Shown here: one piece after another, positions 24,413-32,772 of the stretch
Layout of the letters: each line of letters starts with the position of its first letter
Position numbering within the stretch: position 1 is the stretch's first letter
NCBI RefSeq assembly: GCF_000327285.1
Contig: NZ_HE998568.1
Location: 198,880 to 262,879, forward strand
Direction: 5' to 3'
DNA length: 64,000 nucleotides
Source: Holdemania massiliensis AP2
GTDB lineage: Bacteria; Bacillota_I; Bacilli_A; Erysipelotrichales; Erysipelotrichaceae
The notes under the pieces: generated by a model
Seen by the model: the letters and a program-made list of their open reading frames with translations, nothing else
What the model was told of the DNA's origin: nothing
The model's database searches: none
Program-made: the position numbers and the translations under genes

Positions 24413-24789
24413 TGGTGGAGCTGCGGGGAGTCGAACCCCGGTCCAGGAATAGTCCCCATTCAGACATCTACAGTTTATTCCGTTTGCTTATAAAACAGAG
24501 TTGTTAACGGACAAAACACTCTGAGTTTGTCTGTGAATTGTCGGGAAATCCGTCCAGACTCCGAATTTCCTTATCCTTCATTTCTGATACTGTTCAACAA
24601 CCTGAAGAAAGAATCATTGACAGCAGCTGCAAACTTGTTGTTGAGTAATTAAGCAGCGAAAGCAACCTGACGGTTTCCACCGAACAGATTAGCTAAAAAA
24701 GATTTTCCAGTTATTTTTTGTTGGCTGTTAGGCAGCCGCCCCACTGCAGTCTGAATCCAACTTAGACCTGTCGAAACCATGACAACCCC
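24413..24789 (-). ncRNA. ssrA: tmRNA
   Basis: 377 nt on the minus strand. The 5' end GGGGTTGTCATGGTTTCGAC and 3' end GGTTCGACTCCCCGCAGC then TCCACCA form the tRNA-like half with the G3-U70 pair needed for alanylation. The tag frame ends at TAA 24649-24651; reading back it gives TGKSFLANLFGGNRQVAFAA (24652-24711), about 20 residues if the resume codon is ACT, and ends in AFAA rather than the usual ALAA. The resume codon is inferred by analogy with Bacillus. A terminator and a consensus promoter flank it. Acts with SmpB (32.3 kb) to rescue stalled ribosomes. Confidence 0.93.
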
Positions 24790-24806
24790 AGTTGTTATGC
24801 TATAAC

Positions 24807-24835
24807 AGTATATAGCATAATCCGGTTTGCGTCAA
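24807..24835 (-). promoter_or_regulatory. Promoter of the tmRNA
   Basis: Minus strand TTGACG (24830-24835), 17-bp spacer, TATACT (24807-24812), 18 bp before the RNA start. Confidence 0.8.
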
Positions 24836-24836
24836 A

Positions 24837-25814
24837 TTATTCTTTGTTATTGGAGATGCGGTAGCCGCTCTTTCGATCCACACAATACTTCAGCGGTTTC
24901 TGTTTGAGATAGCGCTGAAGGTTTTCCAGAGCCATCGCAATCACCGTATCATACGTACTCTGCTGATTGTAATTGCCGGAAACATGCGGCGTCAAAATCA
25001 CCCGATCGATCCCCCACAGAGGATTGTTCATCGGCAGCGGTTCCGGATCTACGACATCGAGGACCAGACCGCCGAAATGCCCCTGATCCAGCAGGGCGCA
25101 CAAAGCAGAAGTATCCACAGTAATCCCGCGGCCCACGTTGACAAGCACACAATCCCTGCGGGTTAAAGCCAGCCGGCGCTGATCAAAGAAGTGTCGGGTT
25201 TCCGGTGTACTGGGCAAGCACAGAGCGACGATGTCCGCCTGCGGCAGTTCCTCCTCAATCTGATCCATTAGCACCAGCCGATCGACAAAATCAGGACAAG
25301 CCCCTGGTGTTCGTTTTACACCGGTCACCGTACATCCCAAAGCTTTCATCCGCCAGCCAAATTCCCGGCCAATATCGCCCAAGCCCACGATCAGGACAGA
25401 GGAACCTTTCAGCGAACGAACCTTGCCCTCATTTTTCCACACCCGCAGTTTTTGATTTTCACGATAAAGATTCAGCTTCTTATAAACCGACAGCACCCCG
25501 GCCAGCATATGTTCGGCGATGGCTGGTCCATAAGCCCCCGTCGAATTGGTCAGCAGGACATCCTGAGCTAATTTCTCTTCCTGGGCATACTGTTCAGCCC
25601 CGGCGCTTTCCAAATGCAGCCAGCGCAGCGCCTTCGCCTCGCTCAGCCAGCGTTTCGGCAGATTTCCGATCACGACTTCCGCTTCCGCAATCCGCTGTTC
25701 ATTGAGCTCAGCCCGTTCACAGAAATCGATCTGCGCCTGCGGACACGCCGCCTGTATGGAGGCGCGCAGTGAAGGCTCCGTCGGAATCAGCCAGCATACT
25801 TTAATTTGTTCCAT
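24837..25814 (-). CDS. D-isomer-specific 2-hydroxyacid dehydrogenase
   Basis: 325 residues. The NAD site is VLIVGLGDIGREFGWRMKALG (residues about 139-159); VNVGRGITVDTSAL holds the catalytic Arg region; LVLDVVDPEPLP the Glu; and LTPHVSGNY the catalytic His. Likely reduces a 2-keto acid, as in the phosphoglycerate/lactate/2-ketoacid dehydrogenase family; substrate unknown. Monocistronic; its stop is 2 bp from the tmRNA promoter. Confidence 0.92.
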   Translation of the reverse strand: MEQIKVCWLIPTEPSLRASIQAACPQAQIDFCERAELNEQRIAEAEVVIGNLPKRWLSEAKALRWLHLESAGAEQYAQEEKLAQDVLLTNSTGAYGPAIAEHMLAGVLSVYKKLNLYRENQKLRVWKNEGKVRSLKGSSVLIVGLGDIGREFGWRMKALGCTVTGVKRTPGACPDFVDRLVLMDQIEEELPQADIVALCLPSTPETRHFFDQRRLALTRRDCVLVNVGRGITVDTSALCALLDQGHFGGLVLDVVDPEPLPMNNPLWGIDRVILTPHVSGNYNQQSTYDTVIAMALENLQRYLKQKPLKYCVDRKSGYRISNNKE

Positions 25815-25988
25815 GCAAACTCCTTCTTTCTGGCTTCATTGTACCTGAGCCTGCCTTATGCGTCAATCACCAGACTTCATGATTGAGTTGTTTTCCGGCT
25901 GTGTGCTATCGTCTGTTCCGCCAGCTTGATTCCCTTTTTACAAATCGATCTGGGCGCTTTGTCCGCGGGCAAAAAACATCCAGGTCCA

Positions 25989-27647
25989 TCAATGCTTTTC
26001 CGGAGTTTCCAATCCTGTCGATTCCACCGCACAGCGGGCGATGTTGCAGGTATGATCCGCCATTCGTTCAAGATTCCCCAGAATATCGCAGAATACCGAA
26101 CCGGCGACGGCCGAGCTGCACTCCTGCCGGCTCATCCGTTCAAAATGATTCTGGCGAGCTTTATACTCCAGCAAATCCATATAGTTTTCATCTTCCAGCA
26201 GGGCCGAATACAGCGTGTAATCCTGCGATTCATAGACTTTTACCGACTGGGCCAGCATATGATCGAACAGATCAAACATCTGCATGACTTCTTCTTTTGC
26301 GCCGGCGGAAAACGCGGACTGATCCTCATTGACCATCTCAAAGAACTCGACAAGATTCACCGTCAAGTCGCCGATGCGTTCCAAATTCTTAATCACCTGC
26401 AGGTTGAGATTCAGATCGGCCACTTCCCTGTCTGACAAGTTTTCCTTTGAGATCTGCATCAAATACTGCGTAATCTTGGTATCAAAACTGTTGATCAGCG
26501 CCTCAGACTGCAGAATCATCTCATGGTCTTCCTCGTCCGTACCTTTGATAAAGTATTGCTGGGCTTCCCGTACCGTCTTGCTGACAACATCGACCATCTT
26601 AAAGATAGATTTGTGGACAAGCTCCAAAGCAGAAGCAGGCAGTTCATGGATGATCTTCTCATCCAGATCATCAATTTTAATATCCAGCCGCTCCGGTTCC
26701 TGTCCAGGAATCAGTTTTTTAACAAGCTGGCACATCTGTTTTAAGAACGGGAAGAACAGAATCGTCGCCCCGACATTGAACAAGATATGCGCGACCGCGA
26801 TCTGCATCATCGGGGCAATGTTCAGCAGCTTTGATAATTCTGTGATCAACAGAATATAGGGCTGCAGAAGAAGCATGCCGATCAGCGTCCCAATCACATT
26901 AAACAGCGTATGTAAACCAGCCGTTCGTTTGGCTGCCAAGCTGCCGCCAATTGCTGCGAACACCCCGGTAATCGTCGTACCGATATTGGAGCCGAAAACA
27001 AACGGCAATGCTGCGGACAGCGACATCGCCCCCGCTTCCACCAGCTTCTGAACCACCCCAATCGTCGCCGCTGAGCCCTGAATTAAAGCGGTCAGCACCG
27101 TGCCGGCTAACAAGGCCAGAATCGGCTGACGACCCATCATCTCGGCAAAAGCAATGAACTCCGGCATATCCTTAAGCATGGAAAGCGAATCCCCCATAAT
27201 CCGCAGCCCGTAGAACAACAAGCCGAAGCCCATCACAATTTCACCGATCGTCCGGCTCTTTTTTCGCTTAGCAAAAGAAATCACCACGCCGCCCGCAAAG
27301 ACGAAGAACAACGCAAACTGCTCCACTTTCAAACCGATTAAAAAAGCGGTGACCGTCGTGCCGATATTTGCCCCCATGACAATCCCTGCCGCCTGTTCTA
27401 ACCGCATTAAGCCGGCTCGGACCAAACCAATCGTAATCGCGGTTGTTGCTGAACTGGACTGAATCATGATCGTAACTAAAGCACCGATCAAAATCGCCAT
27501 CAGCGGTTTGGATGTATATTTATCAATGTAATCCCGCAGTTTATCCCCTGCCAGACTTTTCAAACCATCCCCCATAAATTTGATGCCAAATAAGAACAGC
27601 CCAAAGCCGCCCAAGATCATATCCCACTGTATATCCTGCAATGTCAT
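25989..27647 (-). CDS. Na+/phosphate cotransporter with PhoU-like C-terminus
   Basis: 552 residues. The two inverted halves of the NptA/SLC34 family are visible: TIMIQSSSATTAITIGLVRAGL (the QSSS motif, about residue 60) and TALIQGSAATIGVVQKLVEAG (about 185), with GANIGTT and GSNIGTT after them. From about residue 340 a cytoplasmic four-helix PhoU-like domain follows (LERIGDLTVNLVEF, LGNLERMADHTCNIARCAVE). A triple TTAACA box precedes it, so phosphate-starvation control through PhoP is likely. Confidence 0.93.
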   Translation of the reverse strand: MTLQDIQWDMILGGFGLFLFGIKFMGDGLKSLAGDKLRDYIDKYTSKPLMAILIGALVTIMIQSSSATTAITIGLVRAGLMRLEQAAGIVMGANIGTTVTAFLIGLKVEQFALFFVFAGGVVISFAKRKKSRTIGEIVMGFGLLFYGLRIMGDSLSMLKDMPEFIAFAEMMGRQPILALLAGTVLTALIQGSAATIGVVQKLVEAGAMSLSAALPFVFGSNIGTTITGVFAAIGGSLAAKRTAGLHTLFNVIGTLIGMLLLQPYILLITELSKLLNIAPMMQIAVAHILFNVGATILFFPFLKQMCQLVKKLIPGQEPERLDIKIDDLDEKIIHELPASALELVHKSIFKMVDVVSKTVREAQQYFIKGTDEEDHEMILQSEALINSFDTKITQYLMQISKENLSDREVADLNLNLQVIKNLERIGDLTVNLVEFFEMVNEDQSAFSAGAKEEVMQMFDLFDHMLAQSVKVYESQDYTLYSALLEDENYMDLLEYKARQNHFERMSRQECSSAVAGSVFCDILGNLERMADHTCNIARCAVESTGLETPEKH

Positions 27648-27671
27648 CCTTCCACTCCTCTCAAGGGTAAA

Positions 27672-27724
27672 GATACCAAGAAATAAAGAAAAAGACTGTT
27701 AAGTTTCTGTTAAAATTCTGTTAA
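27672..27724 (-). promoter_or_regulatory. PhoP box and promoter of the Na/Pi cotransporter
   Basis: Minus strand has three perfect TTAACA direct repeats at 27719-27724, 27708-27713 and 27697-27702, each separated by 5 bp. This is the arrangement of Firmicute PhoP binding sites (TTAACA-like repeats every 11 bp). A -10-like TATCTT lies at 27672-27677. Confidence 0.8.
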
Positions 27725-28054
27725 TCTTACTCCGAATGCCGCAAATTCCTGAATTTTTCGCTTTATCGAGGTTCATTGGCCGCCCAATACTTACAGACTC
27801 ACAAGGAAAGAAAAAACAAAACGTTTCAATTTCCTTGGTAAATCAGTCCATGCAATCAGCCTTATCCCTGCACCAGCGCTGTTTAGAGTCTGAGCTGAAT
27901 CCTTCCGGTTTAATCTGACTGCCGCAAAACTTTGGAATCAACAATCCTTCTCCGCTCTATTTCCTGTTTCATTCAAAATCAGCACAGCGGTTCCGACTTC
28001 TTTCAGAATTCTTAAAACGCAGTCCCGACAGGAATGTTCTGCCGCAAGCTATGC
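27725..28054. other. Intergenic, nothing recognised
   Basis: Spacer between divergent transcription units. A 60-codon frame at 27736-27918 has no ribosome-binding site and is not supported. Confidence 0.5.
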
Positions 28055-28060
28055 TATAAT
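28052..28060 (+). promoter_or_regulatory. Extended -10 promoter of lemA
   Basis: TGCTATAAT at 28052-28060, 41 bp before the ATG; no clear -35. The same TGCTATAAT precedes the tRNA-Gly genes. Confidence 0.65.
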
Positions 28061-28101
28061 AAGATCAAGCCCTCATGGGACAACAGAGGAGGAATTGACA
28101 C

Positions 28102-28653
28102 ATGATGTGGATTATTTTACTGGTCGTACTCGCGGTGCTGATCATCTGGTTTATCGCGACCTACAACGGGTTTGTTTCATTAAAGAATAAAGTAGAAGAA
28201 GCCTTTTCTACCATGGACGTGTATCTGGTCAAGCGCTATGATTTGATTCCAAACTTAGTGGAAACGGTCAAAGGCTATGCTGCACATGAAAAAGAAACAC
28301 TGGAAAAAGTCGTTTCCGCACGCAGTCTGGCTATGAACGCTCATTCTATGGATGAAAAAATTGCCCAGGAACAGAATCTTTCCGGCTTATTGGGACGGTT
28401 ATTGGCCATTTCAGAAGGCTATCCGGATCTGAAAGCCAACACCAACTTCATCGACTTACAGCGTCAGCTCAAAGACATGGAAGGGGAAATCGCCAACGCC
28501 CGCAAGTATTACAACGGCGTGGTCAAAGCCTTCAATACCCGCACTGAAACCATTCCAAGCAATTTGATCGCTGGGATCTGCGGTTTTAAGAAAATGCCGC
28601 TGTTTGTCGTCAAAGATGAAGCTCAGCGCGAAAACGTCAAAGTTTCTTTCTGA
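28102..28653 (+). CDS. lemA: LemA-family protein
   Basis: 183 residues. One N-terminal membrane helix (WIILLVVLAVLIIWFIATYNGFVSL), then the LemA four-helix domain: NKVEEAFSTMDVYLVKRYDLIPNLVETVKGYAAHEKETLEKVV, ANTNFIDLQRQLKDMEGEIANARKYYNGVVKAFNT. Length and motifs match the family, whose function is poorly known. It is typically next to a DUF2207 gene, as here, where a hairpin separates the two. Confidence 0.93.
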   Translation: MMWIILLVVLAVLIIWFIATYNGFVSLKNKVEEAFSTMDVYLVKRYDLIPNLVETVKGYAAHEKETLEKVVSARSLAMNAHSMDEKIAQEQNLSGLLGRLLAISEGYPDLKANTNFIDLQRQLKDMEGEIANARKYYNGVVKAFNTRTETIPSNLIAGICGFKKMPLFVVKDEAQRENVKVSF

Positions 28654-28679
28654 AATATCGCTCGCTGCGATATTTTTTT
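28653..28679 (+). terminator. Attenuating terminator between lemA and the DUF2207 gene
   Basis: AAATATCGC-TCGCT-GCGATATTT (28653-28675) followed by TTTT; overlaps the lemA stop. Since the next gene has no obvious promoter, read-through probably supplies lower expression. Confidence 0.8.
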
Positions 28680-28743
28680 CACCAAAAATGCAATGACAAA
28701 AGTTACGTCTGTGCCCTTGGCATAGAAATCAAGGAGTAAACTT

Positions 28744-30618
28744 ATGAAAAAACGAATTTTGTTCAGCGTCCTGACGTTGTTTCTGCTTTTTGTGGGCTTA
28801 CAGCCCGTTCACGCTCAGGAAAGCTTTACGATCGAGCATTACGACATTCAAATTGAGGTGAGTGAAGACGGCGTCTATACCGTCACTGAAACCTTAGACG
28901 TTCAGTTTCAGCAGCGCCGCCACGGCTTAAATCTCACCCTTCCCAAGCGTTACCGCAATGTCACCTGGGCCATTGGGGATAAGGTTGTTAACCGCAGCTA
29001 CGTGTATCCGATCGATCACATCGAGGTGTTATCCGGCCACGAAGTTCAGATCAGCGATGAGGATGATTACTATAATCTCCGTTTAGGCAGCGCGGATACC
29101 TATGCCCAGTCTTCAGAAAGCTATAAGATCCGCTATCAGGTGCATACCCGGGATCTGAAGCTGGGTGGGATCCAGAGTTTCTACTGGAACCTGATTTCGG
29201 TAAACTGGGATACGACGATTAAGAAAGTAACCTTCCGGGTGACGATGCCGAAAGCCTTCGATGCCGATCAGCTTTACTTCTATTCCGATCTGCCGCAGGA
29301 TCAGTTTCAATTCCAGCAGGAAGGCACGACTTTCAGCGGTGAAACCTTATCCACCCTGCAGCCCTTTGAAGGGATAACCGTGAAGCTGGATCTGCCGGAT
29401 CAGTATTTCACCTTTCCCAAAGCTGCCAATTATGCTTTGCCTTTAGCTCTGCTTGGCGGTTTTACCACCCTGCTCAGCATTCTGTGTCTGTTGAAATGGG
29501 GAAAAGATGAGACGCTGATCATTCCGGTGGAATTCAGTGCACCGGAAGGAATTTCCAGTACAGAAGTCGGATTCATCTTAAATGGAACGATTCAGAACCG
29601 GGAAGTTTTGTCCTTGATCCTGGACTGGGCCAACCGCGGTTACTTATCGATTGAAGATCAGGATAAGACATTAAAGCTCAATAAGCTTCAATCCCTGCCG
29701 GAAACAGCTCCAGTTGCGCAGCTGCGGTTGTTCAATGCATTATTTAAGAATCGTGACAGCGTCACGACCAAAGAACTGGAAGAGAAATTCTACACGCATC
29801 TCAATCAGGCGATTCAGGATTTCTCAGCGTATTACAATCTGCCGGAGAAACGGTTATTTACCCGGATATCTTCCACCTTGCAGGTTGTTGTTGCATTCCT
29901 GGCTCCGCTGCCGGCCGCGGTTCTGGCTGCCCTACAGGTCTATGCTGTCGAATTCAGCGGGGCTGCGATTGTTTTTCTGATCATCCCCTATTTACTGATG
30001 ATCGCGGCGATTGTAATGGGATGCCTGCTTCAGCGGCGCTGGCACAGCTGCAGCGGCGGCTTCAAGTTTGGGATGCTTTTGGGGATGAGCCTCTTCACCC
30101 TTTTCTGGGCAGGAATGCTGACAGTGGCCTTTATCTGGGCAAATCAGGGCTGGATCGTTCCAATATTCCTGGTGCTCTGCACCTTAATCAGTGCTGGCTG
30201 CGCTGTCTTCATGAAAAAACGGACTGAGCGCGGTCAGCGTTTAACCGGTAAGGTTTTGGGTCTGCGGAATTTCATTCTGTATGCAGAAAAGGACCGTCTG
30301 GCCATGTTGGTTCAGGACGATCCGACTTACTTTTATTCCATTCTGCCCTATGCCTATGCGATGGGATTAACCGATATCTGGTCGGAACATTTCCGCGGCC
30401 TGACAATCGAACCACCGACCTGGTATTATGGCCCGGATGGCTGGACAACATGGTATATGATCAGCCGGCTGGATCGAACGATGAACTCCTTCCAGCAGGC
30501 TATGACTTCCGCACCGGTTTCTTCCAGTTCCGGTCCGCATGGCGGCAGCTTCGGCGGAGGCGGTGGGGGCGGCTTTACCGGCGGCGGCTTTGGCGGCACT
30601 TCCGGCAGCAGCTGGTAA
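28744..30618 (+). CDS. DUF2207 membrane protein
   Basis: 624 residues. Signal peptide (residues 1-24, ending HAQES), an extracellular DUF2207 beta domain (about 26-220, ending ITVKLDLPDQYF), a membrane helix (ALPLALLGGFTTLLSILCLL), a cytoplasmic winged-helix-like part (SSTEVGFILNGTIQNREVLSLILDWANRGYLSI), two further hydrophobic regions around 380-480, and a Gly/Ser-rich C-terminus (GGGGGGGFTGGGFGG). This is the full usual architecture. Ribosome-binding site AAGGAG. Function of the family unknown; partner of LemA by neighbourhood. Confidence 0.92.
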   Translation: MKKRILFSVLTLFLLFVGLQPVHAQESFTIEHYDIQIEVSEDGVYTVTETLDVQFQQRRHGLNLTLPKRYRNVTWAIGDKVVNRSYVYPIDHIEVLSGHEVQISDEDDYYNLRLGSADTYAQSSESYKIRYQVHTRDLKLGGIQSFYWNLISVNWDTTIKKVTFRVTMPKAFDADQLYFYSDLPQDQFQFQQEGTTFSGETLSTLQPFEGITVKLDLPDQYFTFPKAANYALPLALLGGFTTLLSILCLLKWGKDETLIIPVEFSAPEGISSTEVGFILNGTIQNREVLSLILDWANRGYLSIEDQDKTLKLNKLQSLPETAPVAQLRLFNALFKNRDSVTTKELEEKFYTHLNQAIQDFSAYYNLPEKRLFTRISSTLQVVVAFLAPLPAAVLAALQVYAVEFSGAAIVFLIIPYLLMIAAIVMGCLLQRRWHSCSGGFKFGMLLGMSLFTLFWAGMLTVAFIWANQGWIVPIFLVLCTLISAGCAVFMKKRTERGQRLTGKVLGLRNFILYAEKDRLAMLVQDDPTYFYSILPYAYAMGLTDIWSEHFRGLTIEPPTWYYGPDGWTTWYMISRLDRTMNSFQQAMTSAPVSSSSGPHGGSFGGGGGGGFTGGGFGGTSGSSW

Positions 30619-30774
30619 AAACATTTTGGCTCAATCCAACGGTGAAATGATCTTTCTGTATAAACTTCAGGTCAAATTCTTAAAAACAGAATGTCTTGAT
30701 CATCCATTTTGCAGAAATGGGAAAACCATGAATTTCCAAGCTGAGCCTGTTTTGTTTATGAACAACTTGAATAT

Positions 30775-30823
30775 AAAAAAAGCTGTGGATCTTGGATATC
30801 AAATCTGTCCCACAGCTTTTTTC
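30775..30823. terminator. Bidirectional terminator
   Basis: AGCTGTGG (30781-30788) pairs with CCACAGCT (30810-30817), with A and T runs outside. Ends the DUF2207 gene and the minus-strand gene at 30838. Confidence 0.85.
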
Positions 30824-30837
30824 ATTTCTTATTCGCT

Positions 30838-31719
30838 TTAGAATAACAATCGAATCAGCAGACTCTCCGCCAGCATGATGCCCATTCCCAATGTCCAGCT
30901 AGCCAAATTAGCATCCACGGCAAGGACTGTGCGATCCTCTTTTGTCTGTCCTTTCAGCCAACGGCGATAGATCCACACTTCGATCAGAACGATGGGCAAT
31001 TCAATGATTCCCTGAAGGACGATCGCCAGCATTAAGTTCATATTGTTCATGCACACCAGCATCCACAATGTCATCAAGCCTTGAGTCAGTCCGTTAGTCA
31101 GCACAAATACCTTTGCATTTTCCCGCAGGGAAAATCCCTTTTTAATCAGGACTGCGCCTTCAACAAGCAAGGTCAGCAACAAGGTAGACAAATATTGAAA
31201 AAAATAGGCCTCAGCCTGCGGCGGCACCGTTAACTTCCCCGTCGCATAATCGACGGTTACCTTCAGCTGCATAGTCTGCTGAAAGATCGGATCGCTGATC
31301 CAGACATGCCCGCTTTCCGTTACGATCATCAGTTTGTAAGGCTGCGTGATCGCCATATTCATGAAGCGATGCAGCCGGATTGGCCCGATCGCCTGTCCCT
31401 GAAGATCGCCGACAATCATTCGCGGTATTTTCTGACAGCTTACTTGGGTCACACTGTACCAGCCCGCATATTCCTGATCAAGCTGTTTTACCATGAAGGA
31501 AGTCAGCTCAGAAGCAGCCTTCTCCCGCATCGGCAGACATGCGGCATCCGTCTGAAACATCAGCGATACAATGTAATGTTCCTGCGGCGGATTTCTGACG
31601 ACGACAACCAGTTCAGACTTCGGCCCCATATCCGCACTGGCTTTCATCCCTGCTGCCGCAAACAACAGCAGACCCAGCATCACAGCAAACCATCCAAAGT
31701 GCTTCCGCTTTCCTCGCAT
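30838..31719 (-). CDS. Signal-peptide membrane protein of the ADMGPK type, unknown function
   Basis: About 294 residues from ATG 31719; the frame is open for another 33 codons, but the purine-rich AAGGCGGAGAA just upstream and the following signal peptide (FGWFAVMLGLLLFAAAGMKASA) fix the start. The mature protein begins DMGPKSELVVVVRNPP, a motif I recall from a group of unnamed Firmicute proteins with the same plan: an extracellular domain of about 170 residues and a C-terminal bundle of four hydrophobic helices. No enzymatic motif seen. A decayed paralogue lies directly upstream. Confidence 0.8.
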   Translation of the reverse strand: MRGKRKHFGWFAVMLGLLLFAAAGMKASADMGPKSELVVVVRNPPQEHYIVSLMFQTDAACLPMREKAASELTSFMVKQLDQEYAGWYSVTQVSCQKIPRMIVGDLQGQAIGPIRLHRFMNMAITQPYKLMIVTESGHVWISDPIFQQTMQLKVTVDYATGKLTVPPQAEAYFFQYLSTLLLTLLVEGAVLIKKGFSLRENAKVFVLTNGLTQGLMTLWMLVCMNNMNLMLAIVLQGIIELPIVLIEVWIYRRWLKGQTKEDRTVLAVDANLASWTLGMGIMLAESLLIRLLF

Positions 31720-31873
31720 TTCTCCGCCTTCTTTCCTTCCGATTGCCTGACGCATCCAATGAATAAACATACCGCTTTCCAGCATCCTCGGCGCTGCTTT
31801 CAGACTGCCGCTGACCAAATTGGAAACCTGGGCCAGACGAATTTACTGCAAGTATGTTTGATCCTTGAAAAGC

Positions 31874-32140
31874 CTAAGCATAAATCCGCGCTTCAATCAC
31901 CAAGCTTAGAATGACCGCAGGCATCCTGATGATCACCATCAGCGCCGGGGATTGCCGCAGACTTACAACATACAACAAACCACATAGGAGGCCTTGTATC
32001 AGCCCATTTGTTAAGATACAGAGTTAAAGGTGCATCTCCTGGGAAAAAATCTCAGCAGCTTCCAATCCCATCTCCTTGACAAAGCAAGCAAACAGTATGA
32101 ACAGCAGCTGCAAGAACACAACCCAAAGCACCGGCGATAC
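31874..32140 (-). pseudogene. Decayed paralogue of the ADMGPK-type membrane gene
   Basis: In one frame on the minus strand, two open stretches separated by TAA (32024-32026) and ended by TAG (31874-31876) read ...WVVFLQLLFILFACFVKE... and ILTNGLIQGLLCGLLYVV...VIEARIY. These line up with the C-terminal part of the intact neighbour (VLTNGLTQGLMTLWMLVC...LIEVWIY). No start or N-terminal domain remains. Most likely a tandem duplicate that has been lost. Confidence 0.75.
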
Positions 32141-32291
32141 ATCGTCAGCAATAAATCAGCCCGGCTTAAAGGAACATAACGGAATTGGATGCGGTTCATT
32201 TTCTTATTCTTTTGAAAAGGAACACAGTCCTTCCGCCTACGACCGATTTCACGCCATTGTTCTTAACTCCTTTTCCTGCTTTTATTATATC

Positions 32292-32315
32292 AAAAAAACA
32301 CGGCTTACCACCGTG
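32292..32315 (-). terminator. Terminator of the secG-rnr-smpB operon
   Basis: Minus strand CACGG-TGGTAAG-CCGTG followed by TTTTTTT, overlapping the smpB stop codon. Confidence 0.8.
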
Positions 32316-32760
32316 CTTTCATCGCTTTTTCCATCTCCCGCTTTGCATCTTTCAGCTTCGCGTCTTCGCGCTTGTCATACAACGCTTTGCCCTTGGCCAG
32401 AGCAATCTCCATTTTAGCCCGGCCATTTTTTAAATACAGCTTGACCGGAACGATTGTATAGCCTTTAAGCTTCACTTTCTGTTGAAGCTTTACGATCTCC
32501 ATTTTATGCAGCAGCAGCTTTCGTTCCCGCGTTTCATCATGATTGAACTGGTTGCCATGATCATAGGCAGCAATATGCATTTCCTTAATCCAGGCTTCTC
32601 CGCTGATGATACTGATATAGGCATCTTTGAACTGAGCTTTGCCCTGTCGGATCGACTTGATTTCGGTGCCGGTCAGAACCAGTCCGGCTTCAAAGCGTTC
32701 CTCTAACGCATAGTCATGGGACGCCTTGCGGTTGACGGCAATGATTTTTTCACCGCTCAT
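32305..32760 (-). CDS. smpB: SsrA-binding protein SmpB
   Basis: 151 residues: NRKASHDYALEERFEAGLVLTGTEIKSIRQGKAQFKDAYISI, then AYDHGNQFNHDETRERKLLLHKMEI, and the C-terminal DAKREMEKAMKARW tail that enters the mRNA channel. Full-length and typical. Follows rnr by 12 bp. Delivers tmRNA (24.4 kb) to stalled ribosomes. Confidence 0.98.
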   Translation of the reverse strand: MSGEKIIAVNRKASHDYALEERFEAGLVLTGTEIKSIRQGKAQFKDAYISIISGEAWIKEMHIAAYDHGNQFNHDETRERKLLLHKMEIVKLQQKVKLKGYTIVPVKLYLKNGRAKMEIALAKGKALYDKREDAKLKDAKREMEKAMKARW

Positions 32761-32772
32761 CGTGATTCCTCC

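Noticed and set aside
27736-27918. 60-codon + strand ORF between the Na/Pi cotransporter and lemA
   Set aside because: No ribosome-binding site, no hydrophobic or domain pattern, and it starts next to the PhoP box of the opposite gene.
31306-31914. 202-codon + strand ORF over the ADMGPK gene
   Set aside because: His/Arg-rich shadow without ribosome-binding site; it spans the 5' end of the real gene on the other strand.
32011-32199. 62-codon minus-strand ORF
   Set aside because: It is an out-of-frame reading of the decayed paralogue; the frame with similarity to the intact neighbour is a different one and contains stops.
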